Positions 55,830 to 64,000 of a DNA stretch of 64,000 bases are shown here, piece after piece; position 1 is the first letter of the stretch, and each line of letters starts with the position of its first letter. The notes under the pieces are model-generated. The model was given only the letters and a program-made list of their open reading frames with translations, ran no database searches and had not been told where the DNA came from. The DNA is from Ostrinia nubilalis (Eukaryota > Arthropoda > Insecta > Lepidoptera > Crambidae): positions 1,674,001-1,738,000 of the forward strand of contig NC_087096.1 in assembly GCF_963855985.1 (NCBI RefSeq), read 5' to 3'. The position numbers and the translations under genes were made by a program.

Positions 55830-57764
55830 TAAACTTGTGTTTAATTTAGCTTTAAATACTAATATATTTTTATTTGGGGTCTGGCATCGGTTAAAAAAAT
55901 TACGGGAATAAAAGATTTTATCATACCACAAAACTCGGAAACCAAATTGGAAGGCTATTGTCATTTAAATAATATCTCTCTGGAAGGCTATAAATAAATC
56001 TTCAGCCTCGTCTGTTATTGGACTTGTCATCGATATTTCGACCATAGATTGTGACTCTGAGGCCATAAATCACAGGCCTACTACTGTTAATTTGATGACA
56101 GACAGACAGCCATAACAAGACATACAATTTATTAACAACTATGATGGACTTCTTTCAGTGACTATGTGATACTGAAATTAATTTAATAAATTCAATACTG
56201 AATAGACAGATAATAATTAGGTAATTTTGCTACAAACTCTTACGTATTATATGACTTTTATATTACGTATTATATAACTTTTTTTTTACAAAATTGTATA
56301 TCTTATATCTCAAAAGTACCTATGTACTCAATTGTACTCGTATGCATAATCTTTTCTGTGAAAATACAGAACAGCTAAAATAAATACAGAATCATTTTAT
56401 TATTTTAAAACGAACAGTATCTGGACCGAAACGTTAAATTATGAATGTGTAAAATAGTGAATGTGAACCAAACAAATAAAAAAAACAAATCATGAAATTA
56501 GAATGTAACCTACTCAATATTTTACAACACTTTAAAAGATAGTCAAGAAATGTACAGAAAATGCAGCTAGATATCAACAGATGTAGCACTCGTATGATTA
56601 TTTTAAATCTAAATGCATGAATTGAGAAAAAATATGAAAAAGGCTTTTTCCACAGATCACAGAATGGCTTTTTCTAAACAATTAAAAAGCTCTGTGAGCT
56701 TTTATTATCAGGGAATGATTGCATAATTAATCCTGAAAATAATTACTTATTCTTACTTCGTTTGTGACTGAGACAAAGACACCGACAAAAGCTAGTATTA
56801 CACACTTCCTAGAGTCTGACTGTACCTACAATCTCACCACAACTACCAAACCAATATAGCGGTCTGTACAGTATCTTCTCTAGACCATAGAGTCAATAAA
56901 CTAGAGCAACGTAACAGGATGCACGAGCCTTCGACCCATTGATACGAATAGCTACAAACCGGTCCATGTTTTGCTATACAATGCTCTTACTACTAAAGCC
57001 TAGCGTATAGTAGGGCGCCAACTCGAGTCGATTTGTGAGTCGTGACTCTTCCGACACATTTTGTTTTGTTTCTTTGTACATTCATTCCGCACATAATAGA
57101 GATACCAATCATTAAAGGTGGTCAATTTTCGGAAGTAAAAGTTAAAAAGGTTAAAAAATCTCAAATATCCGTGGGAATGCAACTCATATTAAAACTTTCA
57201 GAAATGTTTCAAACTTACTAAGGTTTTGTATAATAAAGTTGAAAAATTTTTGAGAAAGAAAACATAACTTCAATTTAAGAATTTTTAAAGTAAATTACTA
57301 AATAAAATATATAACAAAACGTACCTTGAAAAAACACAGAAAAATCCCAAATTTCCTCTCAAAACCACCCCCAAATTTTTCACCAATCACCAAAAGCGTT
57401 TCACACCCGCAAGACAAATGACCGCTGGCGAACTGACATGTAACTATTCTATCATTCGCGGTGATACGTAACGGTCCACATCCGGGGTCACTGAGATCCC
57501 GTTCGGGGAAACCCGGTGGATTTATTTTTTGTCCGAATTTATGGTGCGGAATAGTAATAACAGTAAGTGACGTTTGAGTGTAAAGAATCAATAACACTAG
57601 TTCTATTGACCCATGAAAAGAAACGAATGATGAATCGATCATTTGATTTGCACGAAGTGGTTCGCTTGTATGCTCCTCATGCAAACAGCAAAGAAAAGGA
57701 ACTCTCTTCCAACGTCTGTCTTCCAATAGGCTTAGGATACATACGCTCTACGATAATTTTTCAT
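55830..57764. other. No gene firmly seen
   Basis: The minus-strand ORF of 142 codons at 57298-57726 ends at a fair donor (TCAAG|GTACGT near 57325) and crosses a GC-richer patch at 57400-57500. There is no acceptor, family motif or signal peptide to support it. It could contain a non-coding first exon. Confidence 0.35.
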
Positions 57765-57880
57765 TGATTTTGCACGATAAGCCCATACATTTGTCGTCTA
57801 AAATCGTCGATAAGATTTTATCATGGCACATATCCCAGCCCAGGGTGGGATATGTGCCATGATAAAATCTTATCGACGTG
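57765..57880. repeat. Perfect 32-bp hairpin derived from the 22215 MITE
   Basis: GTCGATAAGATTTTATCATG plus GCACATATCCCA (57806-57837) is followed by an 8-base spacer and an exact reverse complement (57846-57877). The sequence left of the hairpin (ACATTTGTCGTCTAAAATC) is the complement of the interior of the element at 22215-22334, so two left halves of that MITE family stand head to head. Confidence 0.85.
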
Positions 57881-58369
57881 GGTGACATGGGTGGCTTTCA
57901 GACTTAATATCTATGTGAAAACGCAGAACAGATTTCAGCATTGAACAAGATTGCACATAACAAATTATCACATACTACGGCGCCGCGGCGTAGCCTTTAC
58001 ACTCCCCTGTGTCAAAGTAGGTAGTGCCTAAGACATACCTATTGCCCCTAGAAGATATCTACACTATACAATAGTGAACCTGACAGGACTGGAAGTTGAA
58101 TATTACTGAACTGCTACATAGTTCTGATTCAATTCAATGCGAGTTCCGAGACATTCAGCTACCACAAGAGAGTATTCAACTTCTACTGGTTGGGTTCCAT
58201 TCCAAACTGTGTGTGGAAACGAAAGATGAGAATTTGACCCATTAGGATGGATATGAGATAATATGATATGAGTTCACTTCGGATGTGCATGTGCCATATT
58301 TGCATTTGAAAATGGTGTAATTCCGTTGTCGACATTCCACTAGCTCGCACTAAGCGTTTCGATAACTCT

Positions 58370-58548
58370 TAAAATGCGAACAGCTAGGGACTGGAATTCG
58401 TTCCCTGGTGCTGTCTTTCCCTTGAAAAGTCAAGGCGAGTGTGAAGAAGCACTTACAAGGCAGATGTGTACCATCCTTGTCAGCATCTCACTTTTAACAT
58501 CAGGAGCGATTGCGGTCAAATACCTGCCTTGTTCTGTATAAAAAAATA
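58370..58548 (+). mobile_element. LINE 3' end ('WNSLP'-type tail family)
   Basis: GCTAGGGACTGGAATTCGTT and CCCTGGTGCTGTCTTTCCC, then GTCAAGGCGAGTGTGAAGAA, ATCAGGAGCGATTGCGGTCA and AATACCTGCCTTGTTCTGTA, is the plus-strand counterpart of 41661-41850. Frames are broken. Confidence 0.6.
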
Positions 58549-58850
58549 GGGATGTTCAGTAGCATTGTATTCAGCCTACTTAGTCTTTTAACAAAGTAAA
58601 GCTAATACATGTAAGACACCTCAATCAAATCATTCATATTTTAAGACATTCATTAATGGGATGAGCTCACTATATCGTCAATGGGGTACTTATACTTTTC
58701 ACACAGATATGCTAACTGGTGATGCGGGTGTGAGCGATATCTCATGGGATTTCCGGGTTAAATCAATAATAAAACCATGAGGTGACTAATCAATCATGTT
58801 GTAACAGAATTGAGAAAATCTTAGTTAGGAAGACACACCTCAATTTATGC

Positions 58851-58941
58851 TTAGGCTGAGTTGCACCATCTTAAAAATCTGTCAAACTCCATACAAAAAA
58901 CGCTGGCTATTTTTATAGTTACGGTCAAAGTTAGGTGATCA
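58851..58941. mobile_element. Truncated MITE, 'GCTGAGTTGCACCA' family
   Basis: TTAGGCTGAGTTGCACCATC is followed directly by TTAAAAATCTGTCAAACTCC and ATACAAAAAACGCTGGC, so part of the left interior is deleted. The right end stops at GTTAGGTGATC. Confidence 0.7.
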
Positions 58942-59346
58942 TTGAAAATCGTAACATCTGAAGAGTTGTTAGAAATTTCCTTGTGTGGTATTTTTCTGAA
59001 GAAATACAATGCAAAATTTTATTTTTTATTTATGAATTTTGATACACAGACAGATAGAGCTTGGCTTTAGCTTATATCAGCTTTAGTTTAAAATTTGTCA
59101 CAAAAATAAGTCGAAAGAAAAAAGGTAAAAGTTTGTATGGTCATGCCTCGAGTAAATATTCTAAAATAAGACCGGACGGTAGCAACCGTGACAGCCTGAA
59201 GATACTTAAGCAAATCATTTTCCGAACTACTTAAATTCATCAAATACCACTTGGGTAAATACTTTTCCTGCTCGCAATAACGTTGTAATAGTGACCTCGT
59301 ATCCTCTTTTTACGGTACGATGAAGCACGTGTAAGAAGAAATTATA

Positions 59347-59787
59347 CAGGGTGTCCCAAAAAATAGTGTCAAGCCGAAGCCCAGAGGTAGAGCATCATTA
59401 GGGCTACCCGAATCACGCCTATGTAATGTTCCGCGATTTTTGATAGTTTTCTAGTTGATTGTTTAAAATTTCTGTGCTTAGGTGCTTTTTTGGTCACTGT
59501 GAAGATACATGCCTGATTTTTAACCGACTTCAAGAAAGGAGGAGGTTATATGTTCGGCTGTATGTATGTTTTTTTTAATTATTATTATTAGATGAATACT
59601 AGCCCTAGCTGATACAGAAGTATTTACTTACATAACACGAATATAAACTAAAAACGTTAAAAATCAAGTTTATTAAAAAAAAAAAACACAACTCGAAAAC
59701 TATCAGAAGTCGCGGTGACTGGGGTAGCCCTAGTGATGCTCTACTACCTCTGGGTTTCGGCTTGACTTTATTGTTTGGGACACCCTG
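59347..59787. mobile_element. Foldback MITE, CAGGGTGTCCC ends, TA target site
   Basis: This 441-bp element has ends CAGGGTGTCCCAAAAAATAG and its near-complement (TTGTTTGGGACACCCTG), with TATA flanking both sides. The arms continue through CAAGCCGAAGCCCAGAGGTA. The loop contains ACCGACTTCAAGAAAGGAGG followed by a TTATTATTATTA stretch, a sequence common as a dispersed element in moths. The first 35 bp resemble those of the 6895 element. Confidence 0.85.
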
Positions 59788-60335
59788 TATAAAGTATTTT
59801 TTATCAGATCAATTTGATTGTACCAAAAGAGAATGTGGTTCTCTCAATGCTTTAGTTAGCAAATAACCAGCTGTGAACTTTTTGCCCAACCGCAGAAATT
59901 AGGGTTATGTTTTTATGAGTAACTCGATCCCGTCACTTTCTTTGTCAGCCGAAGGTCGGGTACCTTTGCACCGAATCATGATTCACAATGTTAGTCATGA
60001 TTGATTTGTTGAATGAAATCATTGTGCGAACAATGTCAAAGTCGGCACGTAATGGTCATTTTTTGTTATGTAAAGTCCGACAAATCGATTTGGTTTTATG
60101 GTATGAAAAACATAGGTCGAGTTATTTGGGCATGATGTTGATTGTTGATGATAACGGTTTAAATAATCATGTACGGACGACAGCACATCAAGGTAAACCC
60201 CATGACAACTAATGTAGCTGTAATAAGGTGATATTTGGCTACAAAAATATAATGTAGAGCTTATAGTCGTAATAGTATAATACATTTCGTAGCTAAAGGT
60301 ACACAAGTATTGGTCATTTTGAGAAGTCCTAGACT

Positions 60336-60590
60336 GCATCTCACTTCACCAGTGTGCTTACCATGAGTTTACGTTAGGTGTGCTCGCTAGCAACTGCGTA
60401 AAAAAATGACATTAAATGTATGACATATTGTGCAGCGCCCCGTAGCGGCTACTTTCAAGAAATAAAATCTTCATAGATTTTTTGACGTACTCGCTAGCGA
60501 GCACACCTAACGTAAACTCAAGGTAAGCACATAGGTGCGATTGCAGGTAAATACTCGTAGGTACCTGCCATGATCTGCATAAAAAAAGAA
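60336..60590 (+). repeat. LINE 3' end split by a MITE
   Basis: CTGCATCTCACTTCACCAG lies left, and AGGTGCGATTGCAGGTAAAT with ACCTGCCATGATCTGCATAA right, of the MITE at 60353-60532. The same sequence is uninterrupted at 58490-58548. Confidence 0.6.
60353..60532. mobile_element. Uninterrupted MITE, relative of 3506-4009
   Basis: TGTGCTTACCATGAGTTTAC at the left and GTAAACTCAAGGTAAGCACA at the right are the ends. The arms continue through GGTGTGCTCGCTAGC. The interior (TGTGCAGCGCCCCGTAGCGG, AAGAAATAAAATCTTCATAG) matches the copy at 3506-4009 in reverse orientation without the SINE. Confidence 0.8.
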
Positions 60591-62540
60591 TTGGATATTT
60601 TTAAATCAAAAGATTTGGGATTATATTACTCTTATAATAATATTAAAATGACCCACATTATTTTCCTGTCTCTTGTCGTTGCTATGTGAATTCTTTCAGA
60701 CACATTCTGGAGTATTGAATCTTTCTCACACATTTAAACAATATATTTTAATACTCCACTTAAAGTACTATTTTATCTCTTCTTTGTCCAAATCATATAA
60801 CTCTATTTACATTGAAACTATTTAATGAAACATATTACTTAATATTCCTGCCATATTCACTGAAAAGATTCCCACTTTACCCGGGGCCGGTGTCCCCAAG
60901 GGACAATTGCCATCGTTCAGCGTTATCTAAGATAGAAAGAGCCACAAAACACTAAGCATCCCCTATTAACTAAGCCTACGGTTACCTATTTATTTCAGGG
61001 ATCGGGGATTGGGGATCGGGGATCGTTGATTAGATCTTATAACCGATAATTACTGTTCCTTAAATCCTTCCTCTACGGACACTTATCTTGAGATGGGATC
61101 TTAATTGTAGGCTAAGATGGGGATAGGATAGAACTGATTTTGCAGGATGATGATGCCTAGGATAGTAAATTAAGTTTCTAAATTAGTTTTAATATGGTGT
61201 TGCTATGGGTTTAGTTTCTATAATAATGGTTACTTTCATATTATTATGTGTACCTATTGGTGTATGTATTTTTATAAAAATATTTTAGTAAGTAGGTAGG
61301 TTCTTTAATTTTTTGTACCGATAAGTTTATTTTTAAATAGCCTGTGGAGAGGCCAGTTTGTTGAAATAAAGAGGGGGAAGGCAAAATTACTAAGTAATTC
61401 ATTTTATTTACACACTTTCATGTAAGTAGGTAATACGTAACGATCACATTAGTTGACTAGAGTTTGCTTTTCAAAAGTTTGAAAAAATTGATATTAACTA
61501 GGTACCTAGGTATTGTCCAGTAATTTTCAGAAAAACAAATACTTTAGAACACAAACTCCAACCAAAATGTCATTTAATTCCCTTTCTTTCTAACTGGCCC
61601 ACACATCCTCTGTACAACAAAAAACGCGCATGTCATTTAAAAAATCGCGCATGTCCTCCGTCAGAACGTTCTGCAAACATGCCTCAAAGGTTCCCACTTC
61701 ATATTATTATCACAAAGCCTTTAAAGCATAATCCAACTGGCTACCAAAAACACACCCGTCAGCGCTGAAAGCGCTTTGCAGCCATTTTTGGCCCATGAAA
61801 GGATTAGTGTCACTCATTTTCAAGCGCTGACCCGACGGATAACAAAGGGTCAAGCGCGAAGCAAATTAAGAGCCATTAAATTTTTATTTTTAAACTGTTT
61901 AGATTTGACGAAACAATAATTGAGCGAAATTGTTGATATTAAGAGCCCTTTTGTGAAAGAAAGACTAAAGAGTGAGTGAGTTTGGTTGGTAGTACAAGAC
62001 TGTACTTCTTGATGAAACCCTGATCAGAAAATTAGAGATAAATGAGCGAACATGATGTTAATGTTCTTCTACTACAAAAAAGAGTTATGGTTTGAGGTCT
62101 ACTTTACTAAATGATATTTCCTGTAATAAATAACAGGCTGACAAAGGTGACAAAGTTTCTTTCAAAGCTCCAGTCGATATGTTGTCCCGAAGTGGTAAGG
62201 CAAGCTATATTGGGACATGATAAGTGTCCTGAAATGGGTATACTAATAAATTTGGAAAAAAAATGAATTATCATGGTTCTTTTAATCCAACTACTGAACC
62301 CCGAACCCCCAGTCAATACTTCGTTTGGCAAACTATCTTTTTGTTCAGATCAATCTGCAAACAATAACGTTATTGGAAAGCCTTTTAAAACTATTGCAAA
62401 CATTGTTCGTTGGAACGGTCTGTGTGCAGCACAACTGTGGTAGGTGCGGTAGGGACTGTTAACGAGGAATGTCCAAATTAGCACAATAACTTGGTTCAAA
62501 GGGCTCTGGTGGACACCGTAGGGTTTTAGTAGGTAGACTC
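60591..62540. other. No gene seen; includes a short GGGGATCG repeat
   Basis: GATCGGGGATTGGGGATCGG near 61002-61024 is a small tandem repeat. GC-richer patches near 60880 and 61620-61860 (with AGCGCTGAAAGCGC and CAAGCGCTGAC words) have no ORF or repeat match here and could be conserved non-coding sequence. Confidence 0.35.
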
Positions 62541-62549
62541 CGGCTTTAG

Positions 62550-62990
62550 TGAGCAGGCGGGGAGAGTCCCACGTAACTCACTGGTTGTCCACATTGATCA
62601 GTGGGTATGCGCAAAGCATTTCAAAGGGAAGAGACTGTTAAGGAGACATCGATTGCTACGAAAAACACTGCGTGATCAAATCAGGAATGAGGAGATCCGC
62701 AGGAGAACTAAAGTGACCGAATTAGCTGGCAGAATTGCTAAAACCAAGTGGCAGAGGGCGGGGCACATAACTCGTAGAGACGATGGCTGTTGGGGCAGAA
62801 AAGTTCTCGAGTGGCGACCACGGACTGGAAGACGTAGCGTGGGCAGGCCTCCTACTAGGTGGACCGACGATCTGGTAAAGGTCGGAGAAGGAGCCTGGAT
62901 GCGGGCAGCGCAGGACTGTTAATTATGGAAAACCTTGGGGGAGGCCTTTGTCCAGCAGTGGACGTCATTTGGCTGAAACGAACGAACGAA
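62550..62990 (+). mobile_element. LINE 3' end with longest reverse-transcriptase C-terminus
   Basis: The open frame 62653-62922 encodes MLRKTLRDQIRNEEIRRRTK, then KWQRAGHITRRDDGCWGRKV, EWRPRTGRRSVGRPPTRWTD and DLVKVGEGAWMRAAQDC. This is the C-terminal segment downstream of the RT domain in a LINE family common in moths, probably RTE-like. The 3' UTR reads GGGGGAGGCCTTTGTCCAGC and ends in GAACGAACGAAC. A stop replaces the last residues. It is the reference copy for the shorter fragments at 9846, 18752, 26816, 27505, 31770, 47520 and 47925. Confidence 0.85.
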
Positions 62991-63419
62991 CAACACTAGT
63001 GCTAATTATGTACAACACTATGCCGCGATATCATTTGCTACCAACATATTTCCAGATTTCAGGTGATGGGATATGTAAAAGTGCTCTTTGGGTTTGGGAA
63101 ATAACGATTAAAATGGCTCGAATCTTCTGTTACCTAAGTGCAGTGTGACACAACTCTGTATAATGCATTGATGCGACGCAATGTTCAAGTTTTAGCGATT
63201 TGTAGTTCAACAGCAGTTGTTTCGTTTTGTTTGAATCGCTGCTGATATTGAAAGCAATTTTTCAGATACTTATTGAATGCAATTGAGTTTTAAATAGAGT
63301 CGATTTGAAATGCCATTATGTACCGGGTTTGAGCTAAACATGGAATTCTTCTTGTTATGTAGTTTGAATGAATTGATCATAATTACTTTAAAAAGTGGGA
63401 ACGTGATGCGAAACATTAA

Positions 63420-63550
63420 CGCCTTTATTCACAAACGAAGCTGCAAATCGAACGCACAGCGTTGAATAGAGGTCTGTGATTGGTTTGTGTGTCACCCTGT
63501 GCGTCCACGCGCACTGTGAGAACTCATAGTAATGTTTATGAATACGGTGG
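63420..63550. mobile_element. MITE, CGCCCGTATTCACAAA family, diverged
   Basis: CGCCTTTATTCACAAACGAA at the left, AATCGAACGCACAGCGTTGA and GGTTTGTGTGTCACCCTGTG inside, and GTTTATGAATACGG at the right follow the copy at 22670 in reverse orientation. It lacks part of the interior present in the other two copies. Confidence 0.75.
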
Positions 63551-64000
63551 TTATTTTATTTAACATGTATGCTTGAATAAGGTTTTTTATTCAGATTTCT
63601 GCAAACCACGTCTTTCTAAACGATACTCTATTTTATGCATTTAGTAGGATTTGAATTCGTATTAATAGAGGGGCGGTTAACTAGATAGTTTGAAACCGGT
63701 TTGAAATGGTCGCGTCATGTGTGGTCTCTCAACGGAATCTATGGCAGAACTTAGATGCAACTCAAAAGTAACTAGAAGTTGCAGTTTCGTTGCAATTGCG
63801 TTTCATCGTGTGTTTTGGGCCTTAGAGTGATGCTCTTTTGAAGTAAAACAGCCGCCCAATACAATAAAAAACATAACCCTTCTTCTGGCGCAGTCCAGTA
63901 AAAAATGGATCCGGACTCTATATCCTAATAAAGCTTGTGCCACTGCTCTACTTAGTGACTTTTTTAAATTACAACGCGTGCCACTGAAACGGTGCTCCAG

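Overview
The window looks like AT-rich nuclear DNA of a moth or butterfly (Lepidoptera). The evidence is the repeat content: a tRNA-headed SINE; LINE tails with the lepidopteran 'QWAGH' reverse-transcriptase C-terminus; Helitron-like elements ending in a GC hairpin plus CTAG; many short inverted-repeat elements with TA, TAA/TTA or 8-bp target duplications; and long GT runs. There are no operons, no prokaryotic signals, no rRNA and no complete tRNA gene. Repeat families were named from memory of their motifs, not from a database.

Only two stretches look like genes, both on the minus strand. (1) 24760 to 23008 is the 5' part of a gene for a secreted protein: a short first coding exon (signal peptide start), a 172-nt intron, a 1025-nt exon encoding an Asn/Thr-rich, glycosylation-site-rich and acidic chain, and a GC-rich exon with a denser, conserved-looking sequence. 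The rest was not found and probably lies below 23 kb. (2) 45514 to 36572 holds the 3' part of a second gene. A cluster of duplicated exons at 44.0-45.5 kb, most ending in the same NYQ-encoding sequence and donor site, is followed about 7.4 kb later by a 96-nt terminal exon with a stop codon. The cluster is the most unusual structure in the window: a roughly 140-bp exon-plus-intron unit repeated in tandem and then re-duplicated with a period of about 1.0 kb, with some units intact and others visibly decayed.

The rest is intergenic or intronic sequence packed with transposon debris. 0-9 kb: LINE tail, small foldback, a triple-nested SINE/MITE complex at 3.4-4.3 kb and a 1.75-kb palindrome at 6.9-8.6 kb. 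9-13 kb: LINE ends, microsatellite, one dated LINE insertion and a Helitron. 13-22 kb: mostly unique AT-rich DNA with scattered MITEs. 25-36 kb: LINE, Helitron and hAT fragments. 36-43 kb: terminal exon, then repeats. 45-64 kb: MITEs, a 1.58-kb non-autonomous hAT-like element with another repeat inside it, Helitrons, a perfect hairpin, a second palindromic element and LINE ends.

The two gene pieces show no functional link. Several nested insertions can be ordered in time because an uninterrupted relative of the target element is present elsewhere in the window.
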